Shown piece by piece: positions 7,862 to 14,784 of a stretch of 16,771 nt of DNA. Every line of letters begins with the position of its first letter. Positions within the stretch are counted from its first letter, which is position 1. The notes beneath the pieces are model-generated. The model made no database searches, was not told where the DNA came from, and saw only the letters and a program-made list of their open reading frames with translations. The stretch is taken from contig PUHO01000011.1 of NCBI GenBank assembly GCA_002995645.1, forward strand, positions 1 to 16,771, given 5' to 3'. This DNA comes from SAR324 cluster bacterium (lineage in GTDB: Bacteria; SAR324; XYD2-FULL-50-16; HCM1). The translations under genes were made by a program, and so were the position numbers.

Positions 7862-9346
7862 TTAACAATACCACGTATAGCAAGGGGTTCTTGAAGCACT
7901 CACCTCGTCAACTCGTTTCACTTTCGTTTTTGTTGGTAAACTGGCAAGTACGTTGTGATCTTGTTTTATAATCTTATGTAAAGCAGCAATAAATAAATCA
8001 ATTGTTTGTTTCGACTCAGTCTCTGTCGGTTCAATTAACATGGCAGCTTTCACAACTAAAGGAAAATATACAGTCGGCGGGTGAAAACCTTCGTCTAGCA
8101 ATGCTTTTGCTATATCCATTGTTGTAATACCTTGTTCAGTTTGCTTCTCGTCAGTAAGCAAGACTTCATGCATACAAGGCGTAGTAAACGGCATATGAAA
8201 CGTATCTTGTAATTTATGCGCAAGATACCTTGCGTTAAGCACGGCATTTTCAGCAACTTCTTCTAAGCCAGATGCCCCTAGTGTACGAATATAAGTATAA
8301 GCACGTAGCAAAACGCCTATATTGCCATAAAAAGAACGTACTTTCCCAATACTCTGATCAACGTTATATTCTAGTTTAAAACTTTCGTTTGTTTTAACAA
8401 TATGCGGAGTCGGCAAATAAGGTTTTAATTTAGCTACAACAGCAATAGGACCAGCGCCCGGACCGCCGCCGCCATGTGGCGTGGCAAACGTTTTATGCGT
8501 ATTAAAATGTAAAATATCAGCGCCCATATCGCCGGGACGTGCCTTCCCTAGTAAGGCATTCATATTGGCACCGTCAAAATACACAAGCCCGCCTTTTTCA
8601 TGTACGATCTTACAAATAGCAACAATATCAGCTTCGAATAAACCGCACGTACTAGGGTTGGTAATCATTAAACCGGCAATTTCTTCAGTCATACTTTCTT
8701 GCAACGCTTGTAAATTAGTTAAGCCGTTACTAAGTATAGGCAAGCTTTTTACTTTATAGCCTCCCATTGCGGCACTTGACGGATTGGTACCATGTGCCGA
8801 AGCAGTTACTAAAATCGTATTTCTGTGGGAGTCTCCGTTTTGTTTATGATAATTACGCATCAACAATATACCTAGCAATTCACCGTGCGATCCGGCGGCA
8901 GGCTGTAAAGACACAGCGTCTAATCCGCTAATTTCTTGTAAATATTGTTCTAGATCCCATAGAATAGATAAAATACCTTGTACTTTTTCATCAGGAAGAT
9001 AAGGATGAATATCAGCAAATCCACTCATATTAGCGACAACTTCATTGAGCTTTGGATTATATTTCATAGTACACGATCCAAGCGGATAAAATCCACCGTC
9101 AACAGAATAATTCCAAGTAGAAAGCCTTGTAAAATGACGGACAACCTGTTGTTCGCTTAACATAGGGAATTGAGGTATATCTTTTCGAATTAAAGCGGAC
9201 GGTAAAGCCGACTCTATATCGATTTCATCTACTTCACTTTCCGGAAGTACCACGCCAATTGAATCGGGCAAGCTTTGTTCAAATAAAAACGGTTCTTCTA
9301 GAATCAAGCCTTGCTTTCCTTGACTTTGTATTGCTTTATTTTCCAT
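7862..9346 (-). CDS. gcvPB: Glycine dehydrogenase (decarboxylating) subunit 2, GcvPB
   Basis: Carboxyl half of the split P-protein of the glycine cleavage system. With GcvPA it decarboxylates glycine on pyridoxal phosphate and passes the aminomethyl group to the lipoyl arm of GcvH. At 494 residues it is of normal length. The PLP lysine is K285 in HFNTHKTFATPHGGGGPG. Also visible are FYPLGSCTMKYNPK near 87-99, SLQPAAGSHGE near 146-155, the SAHGTNPSSA motif near 183-192, and YFDGANMNA near 256-264. The start ATG shares one base with the gcvPA stop (TAATG), so translation is coupled, helped by an AAAGGCGG stretch just upstream. Last gene of the operon. Confidence 0.96.
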   Translation of the reverse strand: MENKAIQSQGKQGLILEEPFLFEQSLPDSIGVVLPESEVDEIDIESALPSALIRKDIPQFPMLSEQQVVRHFTRLSTWNYSVDGGFYPLGSCTMKYNPKLNEVVANMSGFADIHPYLPDEKVQGILSILWDLEQYLQEISGLDAVSLQPAAGSHGELLGILLMRNYHKQNGDSHRNTILVTASAHGTNPSSAAMGGYKVKSLPILSNGLTNLQALQESMTEEIAGLMITNPSTCGLFEADIVAICKIVHEKGGLVYFDGANMNALLGKARPGDMGADILHFNTHKTFATPHGGGGPGAGPIAVVAKLKPYLPTPHIVKTNESFKLEYNVDQSIGKVRSFYGNIGVLLRAYTYIRTLGASGLEEVAENAVLNARYLAHKLQDTFHMPFTTPCMHEVLLTDEKQTEQGITTMDIAKALLDEGFHPPTVYFPLVVKAAMLIEPTETESKQTIDLFIAALHKIIKQDHNVLASLPTKTKVKRVDEVSASRTPCYTWYC

Positions 9347-10695
9347 TATGCCACCGCCTTTTGCAAAGAAAGAACAAATTTATCCATTTCTTCTTTCGAG
9401 TTAACTTCTGTAACGCTAACTAGTATTGCGTTTGTATCATTTGAATCAAACCTTGATAAGGCAACGCCGCCAATAATATTATCTTGTAACATTACGTTTA
9501 AAATCGCTTGCGCCAGTTTATTTTTGCATTCTATTACAAACTCATTGTAAAAAGAAGAATCCCCGTAGCGTAGTGATATGCCTTGTATGGTCTTACATTG
9601 TTTTTTTAAGTACGTTGCGTTTGCCATGTTTAACCGCGCTAGTTTTTGCAGTCCTAGTTTACCAAGTAAGCTTAAGTAAACAGTAACCCAAATAGCGCAT
9701 AACGTTTGATTAGAACAAATATTAGAAGTCGCCTTTTCTCTTCTAATATGCTGTTCTCTTGTTGCTAAAATTAAACAAAACGCGTCGTTACCGTCAACGT
9801 CTTTTGCTTTACCAACAATACGACCTGGCATTCGACGAATATACGCTTGTTTACAAGCAAAAATACCAAGATAAGGACCACCGTAAGAAAGAGGTAGCCC
9901 TAAAGATTGTCCTTCGCCAACAAAAATATCAAAACCAAACTTGCCCGGCGCTTCTATAATACCAAGAGAGCTCATATCTGTTAAAACGGCAATACTAACC
10001 GCTTTTGTTCCTTCTAATAAATCGGCATGTAAATGGTAATCTTCTATTACGCCGTTAAAGTTAATCATAGGAGTAATAGAGCATAACGTTTCTTTTGTAA
10101 CTGCTTGCTTTAAAGCTGCTAGATCTGTTTTTCCCGTTTTATCTAAGCTAATAGGAATAAACTCTATATCTTGGAATAACGTATAGGTTTCCATTGTTTG
10201 AATATATTCAGGATGTAAACCTTGGGAATACAAAACGATTTTACCTTGCGGATAAATTCGCTTTGCCATTAACACCGCTTCTGCCATTGCCGACGCACCT
10301 TCATACATAGACGCATTAGCCACGTCCATACCGGTTAACGAGCTTAGCAAGCTTTGGAATTCAAACATAGCCATAAGCGAACCTTGACAAAGTTCAGGTT
10401 GATACGGCGTATAGCTAGTTAAAAACTCAGCTCTAGAAACAAGAGGCGCAATAGCTGTTGGAATATATCGTTTGTAAGCACCGGCACCAAGAAAATGATT
10501 TTGGCTATAGTTTTGCGCTGCTTTAGCTTCTAGTTCTTGTAATAAGCGATACTCGCTTTTACCTTCCGGTATTTGCAAACTAGAAGTATAACGAATATCT
10601 TGCGGAATAATATTAAATAAATCGTCAAGCTTGCTAAGACCTATATCTTGTAGCATAGCTTGCCTTGTTGGGGGGGTATTAGGAATATAACGCAT
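9346..10695 (-). CDS. gcvPA: Glycine dehydrogenase (decarboxylating) subunit 1, GcvPA
   Basis: Amino half of the split P-protein, 449 residues, partner of GcvPB. It begins MRYIPNTP and carries the expected segments: G-A-G-A-Y (near 70), S-R-A-E-F-L-T-S-Y-T-P-Y-Q-P-E, Q-G-S-L-M-A-M-F-E-F-Q, G-M-D-V-A-N-A-S-M-Y-E-G-A-S-A, and the later Y-G-G-P-Y-L-G-I-F with R-R-M-P-G-R-I-V-G and R-E-Q-H-I-R-R-E-K-A-T-S-N-I-C. The catalytic PLP lysine lies in the B subunit, as is normal for split forms. It begins 28 bases after gcvH and shows no Shine-Dalgarno. A run of seven Cs on the coding strand (10670-10676) spans codons 7-9 and is striking in such AT-rich DNA; the frame is intact here. Confidence 0.95.
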   Translation of the reverse strand: MRYIPNTPPTRQAMLQDIGLSKLDDLFNIIPQDIRYTSSLQIPEGKSEYRLLQELEAKAAQNYSQNHFLGAGAYKRYIPTAIAPLVSRAEFLTSYTPYQPELCQGSLMAMFEFQSLLSSLTGMDVANASMYEGASAMAEAVLMAKRIYPQGKIVLYSQGLHPEYIQTMETYTLFQDIEFIPISLDKTGKTDLAALKQAVTKETLCSITPMINFNGVIEDYHLHADLLEGTKAVSIAVLTDMSSLGIIEAPGKFGFDIFVGEGQSLGLPLSYGGPYLGIFACKQAYIRRMPGRIVGKAKDVDGNDAFCLILATREQHIRREKATSNICSNQTLCAIWVTVYLSLLGKLGLQKLARLNMANATYLKKQCKTIQGISLRYGDSSFYNEFVIECKNKLAQAILNVMLQDNIIGGVALSRFDSNDTNAILVSVTEVNSKEEMDKFVLSLQKAVA

Positions 10696-10723
10696 AAAAC
10701 GAAAATAACAAACTGTTTATAAA

Positions 10724-11104
10724 TTAACTACCAATTAGTTCTTTATATTGATCCGGCGTTAGTAAGTCGTTTTTTACGTCTTCACTAACTTTGATTTTCA
10801 TAATCCAGCCGTCATCATAAGGAGAAGAATTAACGCTTTGCGGAGCGTCTTGCAAAGCATCGTTAAACTCAGTAATAGTTACGGAAAAAGGCAACTCCAT
10901 ATCGGAGACGGCTTTCACTGATTCAATACTACCTAAGCTCTCTTCGCTTTCTATAGTATCGCCCACGTCCGGCACGTCTACAAATATAATATCACCTAGT
11001 TCGCTTTGCGCATAGTCGGTAATGCCTAGAGTCGCTTGCCCGTCTTCTTGAAAAAGAAGCCATTCGTGCGTTTTTGTATAAAGAAGATTATCTCTTACGT
11101 TCAT
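10724..11104 (-). CDS. gcvH: Glycine cleavage system H protein GcvH
   Basis: Lipoyl carrier protein of the glycine cleavage system, 126 residues, a normal length. The lipoylated lysine is K64 in SIESVKAVSDMELP, preceded by the canonical THEWLL opening, GITDYAQSELGDIIFVDVPDVGD and ESLGSIES. It shuttles the aminomethyl group from GcvPA/PB to GcvT and is reoxidised by lipoamide dehydrogenase, which is not encoded in the window. A good ribosome site (AAGGAT) lies before the ATG, unlike most neighbours, which would suit the need for an excess of H protein. Its start is nine bases after the gcvT stop. Confidence 0.97.
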   Translation of the reverse strand: MNVRDNLLYTKTHEWLLFQEDGQATLGITDYAQSELGDIIFVDVPDVGDTIESEESLGSIESVKAVSDMELPFSVTITEFNDALQDAPQSVNSSPYDDGWIMKIKVSEDVKNDLLTPDQYKELIGS

Positions 11105-11113
11105 AATATATCC

Positions 11114-12208
11114 TTATGTAGTTAATTGTTTAAAATAAGCAAGAAAGCTACCTTTAATTATTTTTGCGGTCACTGCCTTGCCACGAATGATGATAGTAAC
11201 AACGTCGCCTATTTTAGCCGTATTAGCTTGAATATATCCCATACCAATACCGCCTTGTAGTAATGGCGAATAGCCGCCGCTTGTTACCTCTCCTATAGTT
11301 GTATCACCTTGATTAATAAGGTAATGCTGCCTTGGAATAGCCTTGCCTTCCATTATAAAACGAATAAATTTTCTCTTTACACCTTGTTCTTTCTGTGTTT
11401 CTAAAGCTTGTTTGCCTATAAAATCTTTATCAAAAGAAACAAAGCGTTTTAACATAGCTTCTAAAGGGGTATGGCTATCGTCTATATCGTTACCATATAA
11501 AGGGAACGTTGCTTCTAGACGTAATATATCGCGCGCAGCTAAACCAACAGGTAAAAGGTTATATTGTGCTCCAATTTGATAGAGTTTTTCCCATAAATTT
11601 AGCATTTGCGAAGGGGGAACAAATAATTCAAATCCTTCTTCACCAGTATACCCCATTCTAGCTATAATACAGTTTTCTTCGTTAAACGAAGTTTCATAAA
11701 AACTATAATAATCTAAAGAAAGCGCATCTTCAAAAATTTCTTTTATAACTAAACTACTTTTAGGACCTTGCAACGCTATTTGCCCAAATGAGTCGCTTAC
11801 ATTAGTAAACTGACAATCGCCTTTTATATTAGACTGAATCCATTCGGCATCTTTTGTAATATTCGCCGCATTAACGCAAAGCATATATTTTTCCGCATCA
11901 AAACAATACGCTGTTATATCGTCTACAAAGCTGCCGTTTTCATATAGTACAGGCGAATAGGCTACTTTTCCTTGTGTTAGCTTACTAATACTATTAGCTA
12001 AGAGATATTCTAAATTAGCTAAAGCATCTTTACCGGTAATAAAAAACTCGCCCATATGAGAAACGTCAAACATACCGACTGCGTTTCTTGTTGCATTATG
12101 CTCTTCTATAATGCCGGTATATTGTAAAGGTAGTAAAGAGCCGGCAAAAGGCACCATTTTTGCTTTTTTTTGTATATGCCAATTGTGTAAAAAAACTTCT
12201 TTTTCCAT
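11114..12208 (-). CDS. gcvT: Glycine cleavage system aminomethyltransferase GcvT
   Basis: T-protein: releases ammonia from the aminomethyl-lipoyl H protein and transfers the methylene to tetrahydrofolate. From the start chosen here it has 364 residues, normal for the family. Visible hallmarks are MVPFAGSLLPLQYTGI near the start, MFDVSHMGEF, the F-V-D-D-I-T segment holding the conserved Asp, R-M-G-Y-T-G-E-E-G-F-E, G-L-A-A-R-D-I-L-R-L-E and G-E-V-T-S-G-G-Y-S-P. The frame stays open upstream to an ATG at 12259, but that start would sit inside the predicted promoter and would add 17 non-family residues; ATG 12208 gives the proper M-E-K-x-x-L-H-N-W-H opening. No Shine-Dalgarno is visible. First gene of gcvT-gcvH-gcvPA-gcvPB. 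Confidence 0.95.
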   Translation of the reverse strand: MEKEVFLHNWHIQKKAKMVPFAGSLLPLQYTGIIEEHNATRNAVGMFDVSHMGEFFITGKDALANLEYLLANSISKLTQGKVAYSPVLYENGSFVDDITAYCFDAEKYMLCVNAANITKDAEWIQSNIKGDCQFTNVSDSFGQIALQGPKSSLVIKEIFEDALSLDYYSFYETSFNEENCIIARMGYTGEEGFELFVPPSQMLNLWEKLYQIGAQYNLLPVGLAARDILRLEATFPLYGNDIDDSHTPLEAMLKRFVSFDKDFIGKQALETQKEQGVKRKFIRFIMEGKAIPRQHYLINQGDTTIGEVTSGGYSPLLQGGIGMGYIQANTAKIGDVVTIIIRGKAVTAKIIKGSFLAYFKQLTT

Positions 12209-12248
12209 AAAAATAGAATATAAAATATGATGATTAATAATAATCGTT

Positions 12249-12277
12249 AGTTTACACAAAACGATTTACTGTGTCAA
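12249..12277 (-). promoter_or_regulatory. Predicted sigma70 promoter of the gcv operon
   Basis: On the minus strand: consensus -35 TTGACA (rc of 12272-12277), exactly 17 bases of spacer, then TAAACT (rc of 12249-12254; four of six). Initiation near 12242 leaves about 33 bases before the gcvT ATG at 12208. This is the best promoter match in the window. It rules against the longer gcvT start and leaves no room for a glycine riboswitch. Confidence 0.6.
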
Positions 12278-12293
12278 AGGCAAATCATATAAA
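12265..12293 (+). promoter_or_regulatory. Predicted promoter of the larC-like gene
   Basis: TTTACT (12265-12270), a 17-base spacer, and TATAAA (12288-12293, five of six). It overlaps the gcv promoter on the other strand across 12265-12277, so the two divergent genes may compete for polymerase. The leader to the ATG at 12329 would be about 28 bases. Confidence 0.4.
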
Positions 12294-12328
12294 ATACAGT
12301 AGATTTTAACATTATATAAAAAAATAAT

Positions 12329-13084
12329 ATGCAAGAAAAAAGTAAAATACTTTATATAGATTGTTTTGCCGGCGTTAGCGGTGATATGTTGCTTGCCGCT
12401 TTAGTGGATCTAGGAGCAAACGCAACTTGGATTGAAGAAGAATTAAACAAGCTAAGTATAGTTGCGCAAGAAGGAAGAATCAGCCTGCAATTTGATTCTG
12501 TGATGAAAAAAGGAGCGCGTGCTTTATCTTTCTCTCTTAAAGAGCCGATTCCTCATTTTCACAATCATAACTACGTTGCTATTTGCAACTTAATTACACA
12601 AGCGAATTTACCGGAAATAACGACAAAAAACGCACTACGTATTTTTGAAATTATTGCAACGGCAGAAGCGAAAATACATAATATTCCTGTTGAGAAGGTG
12701 CATTTTCATGAAATTGCCGCTATTGATTCTATTGTTGATATTATTGGCGCTACATTAGCTTTTGAAAACTTAGGAATACAAGAATGTATTACCGGCATTG
12801 TAAAAGTAGGTTATGGCAACGTGTCTTGCCAACATGGTATATATCCTGTGCCGGCTTTAGCGACTTTAGAAATCCTTAAAGGAGTACCTATCGAATCAGG
12901 CGACTATCCTTTTGAAATGACAACGCCCACAGGAGCGAGTATTATAGCAAATTACACAAAACGCTTTTCTTATGGCATGCCGTTAATGCTTCCTGAAGCC
13001 GTTGGATATGGTGCCGGAACAAGAGACTTGCCTAATCACCCTAATATATTACGTTTGATTCTAGGGAAGCCGTCAGCTAGTTAA
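12329..13084 (+). CDS. LarC-family protein reduced to the N-terminal LarC1 domain
   Basis: LarC is the CTP-dependent nickel insertase that completes the nickel-pincer cofactor of lactate racemase-type enzymes. Usual full-length forms have about 400 residues in two domains; this one has 251 and stops at the end of domain 1. Hallmarks: Y-I-D-C-F-A-G-V-S-G-D-M-L-L near 9-22, a modest His cluster HFHNHN near 76-81 where many relatives are His-rich, HFHEIAAIDSIVDIIGA near 125-141, PVPALATLEILKG, T-T-P-T-G-A-S and E-A-V-G-Y-G-A-G-T-R-D. After N-I-L-R-L-I-L-G only six residues remain. The LarC2 domain is not downstream, because murJ occupies the DNA on the other strand one base later. So it may be a remnant, or may work with a LarC2 encoded elsewhere. 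No larA, larB or larE is in the window. No Shine-Dalgarno is visible. Confidence 0.85.
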   Translation: MQEKSKILYIDCFAGVSGDMLLAALVDLGANATWIEEELNKLSIVAQEGRISLQFDSVMKKGARALSFSLKEPIPHFHNHNYVAICNLITQANLPEITTKNALRIFEIIATAEAKIHNIPVEKVHFHEIAAIDSIVDIIGATLAFENLGIQECITGIVKVGYGNVSCQHGIYPVPALATLEILKGVPIESGDYPFEMTTPTGASIIANYTKRFSYGMPLMLPEAVGYGAGTRDLPNHPNILRLILGKPSAS

Positions 13085-13085
13085 T

Positions 13086-14627
13086 CTATTTCTTTTGTTT
13101 TGACTGTAATAGTAAAGTAAGTTGTTTTAGTTCGTTCACTTTAAAAATAACGCAAGCAAAAAGAAAAGAAATAAAGCCAATACCAAAGCCAATTAATAAG
13201 CTAAATAGCCTTGTTATTTCTAAATGCAAACTTAGTTGCTTACTAAGCCAAAGGCATAAAGCAAAAACAAGGTTAACAGCAATTACTTTAAACCAACCGG
13301 AGTCAAAAAGCAGTTTATAATCTCGTTGTAACGATAGTTTTGAAAGGTAAATATAAAGTAAAGTAACTTGCACTACTTGAGAAATAGAATTAGCTTGCGC
13401 AATGCCAACGTGCCCTAAGTGCCTAGATAAAGCAAAGGCGGCAACAAGGTTAACAATAAGCACAACTAAAGAAATCATCACAACAACGTTAACCTTCTTA
13501 GCCGCTTGGTACGCTGTGATAAATACCCGCGAATAAGCAATAAAAAGTAAACCAAGAATATGAAATAAAAGCGCATCGCTTGTCATTTGTAAAGAACGTT
13601 CGTTAAAGGCACCACGTAAAAACAAAACGCCAACAATTTCATTTCTATAAAACAAAGTAAAAATAGTTGCCGGCACGCAAACAAAACGAAGTATATTAAA
13701 AATATCTTGTATATGAAAAGAAATGCGTTGGTATTCTTTTTTAATAAACAAAGTCGTAAACTGCGGCATATATATAGTTGTAACAGAAACAACTAACACG
13801 CCCAAAACAAGTTCAAGTAGGCGATTACTAAAAGCAAGAGAAGACAACGAACCGGCAGCTAAATGCGAAGCAATCACTTGCCCCACAATAATATTAATTT
13901 GATAAATACCAATACCAAAAATAGCAGGCAACATTAAAGTAAATACTTCTTTTAATTTTGCATTACGCCAGCTAAATTTACGTAGTAAAGAAAATCCTTG
14001 CTTTCGTAGTGAAGGAATTTGCAAAAACAGTTGCAAACTGCCACCAAGAAGAACGGCAAACGCAAAAGCATACACAGGATGAGGAAGGACGTCTTGAAAA
14101 AGAAGTACAAACGAGATAATAGTAATATTCAAGACACATGGCATTAACGCAGAAACATGAAATATACTAAGGCTATTCAAAACGGCTTGGCAAATAGCGC
14201 TTAAAGAAACAAACACAATATAACCAAACATTAACCGAGATAGCAAAATTGTAATTTGCATGGTTTGTTCTTCAAAACCGGTAGCAAAAACATACCGTAT
14301 TAACCAAGGCATAGCTATAATGAATAAACCGGCAAACACAACAAGAATAGCAAGAAACAACCAAAAGAAAGCAACTGCAAAGGCAAACGCTTTTTCTGTT
14401 CCCTTTTCTTTTTCTTGCAAGAAAACAGGAATAAACGCGGTGCTCATAATACCTTCCGCCGTTAAACGACGAAACAAATTCGGCAAGCTAAACGCTAAGG
14501 TAAACGCATCGCTATATATGCTTGTTCCTAGTACGCGTGCTTTTAACATTTCACGTAATAACCCCAATACGCGACTAATCAGCGTAATAAAGGAAACGGA
14601 AAGAATGACTTTTGCTCTTGATTTCAT
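13086..14627 (-). CDS. murJ: Lipid II flippase MurJ (MviN)
   Basis: Polytopic inner-membrane protein of the MOP exporter superfamily that moves lipid II to the periplasmic face for peptidoglycan synthesis. At 513 residues, with hydrophobic segments along its whole length, it fits the usual 14-helix form. The amino end has the family signature: S-R-V-L-G-L-L-R-E near 18-26, then DAFTLAFSLPNLFRRL near 40-55 and A-E-G-I-M-S-T-A-F-I-P-V-F near 57-69, keeping the conserved arginines of the central cavity. F-L-R-G-A-F and A-Y-Q-A-A-K-K motifs follow later. It converges on the larC-like gene with one base between stops and is divergent from flhF. No Shine-Dalgarno is evident before the ATG. Confidence 0.95.
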   Translation of the reverse strand: MKSRAKVILSVSFITLISRVLGLLREMLKARVLGTSIYSDAFTLAFSLPNLFRRLTAEGIMSTAFIPVFLQEKEKGTEKAFAFAVAFFWLFLAILVVFAGLFIIAMPWLIRYVFATGFEEQTMQITILLSRLMFGYIVFVSLSAICQAVLNSLSIFHVSALMPCVLNITIISFVLLFQDVLPHPVYAFAFAVLLGGSLQLFLQIPSLRKQGFSLLRKFSWRNAKLKEVFTLMLPAIFGIGIYQINIIVGQVIASHLAAGSLSSLAFSNRLLELVLGVLVVSVTTIYMPQFTTLFIKKEYQRISFHIQDIFNILRFVCVPATIFTLFYRNEIVGVLFLRGAFNERSLQMTSDALLFHILGLLFIAYSRVFITAYQAAKKVNVVVMISLVVLIVNLVAAFALSRHLGHVGIAQANSISQVVQVTLLYIYLSKLSLQRDYKLLFDSGWFKVIAVNLVFALCLWLSKQLSLHLEITRLFSLLIGFGIGFISFLFACVIFKVNELKQLTLLLQSKQKK

Positions 14628-14661
14628 TTTTATACTAAATTAGACTGAACGTTTCCCTCAA

Positions 14662-14691
14662 TTTATATCATTTTAAACAACAACTAAACAA
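14662..14691 (-). promoter_or_regulatory. Possible promoter of murJ
   Basis: On the minus strand: TTGTTT (rc of 14686-14691), an 18-base spacer, and TATAAA (rc of 14662-14667, five of six). It would start about 27 bases before the murJ ATG. The interval is very AT-rich, which weakens the call. Confidence 0.3.
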
Positions 14692-14724
14692 GTTTTATTA
14701 TAAAAAAATTAAAAAATCTAAAGT

Positions 14725-14753
14725 TTGGCATATTTTTTCTATATTACTACTAT
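14725..14753 (+). promoter_or_regulatory. Possible promoter of flhF-flhG
   Basis: TTGGCA (14725-14730, five of six), a 17-base spacer, and TACTAT (14748-14753, four of six). The leader to the flhF ATG would be about 25 bases. A TAAAGTTT word (14719-14726), identical to the flagellar sigma28 -35 box, overlaps its upstream edge, but a matching sigma28 -10 is missing. Confidence 0.35.
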
Positions 14754-14784
14754 ATAAACGTATAAACTTCCGTTAATAACAGAT

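Noticed and set aside
12209..12259. Upstream extension of gcvT to an ATG at 12259
   Set aside because: The extra 17 residues do not resemble GcvT amino ends, and the ATG lies within the spacer of the best promoter in the window, upstream of its own transcription start.
13040..13100. Programmed frameshift from larC1 into larC2, as in Lactobacillus
   Set aside because: No slippery heptamer is seen, and the downstream DNA codes for murJ on the other strand, not LarC2.
13583..13792. Hydrophobic 69-codon minus-strand frame inside murJ
   Set aside because: It is an out-of-frame reading of murJ on the same strand. Hydrophobicity follows from T-rich codons of the membrane protein.
14724..14741. Sigma54 promoter before flhF (TTGGCA start)
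   Set aside because: The -24 half is fair but the invariant GC of the -12 element is absent (TTCTA in its place).
14719..14745. Sigma28 (FliA) promoter before flhF, from a perfect TAAAGTTT
   Set aside because: At the required 11-base spacing the sequence is TCTATATT, which does not resemble GCCGATAA. In AT-rich DNA the -35 word alone is weak evidence.
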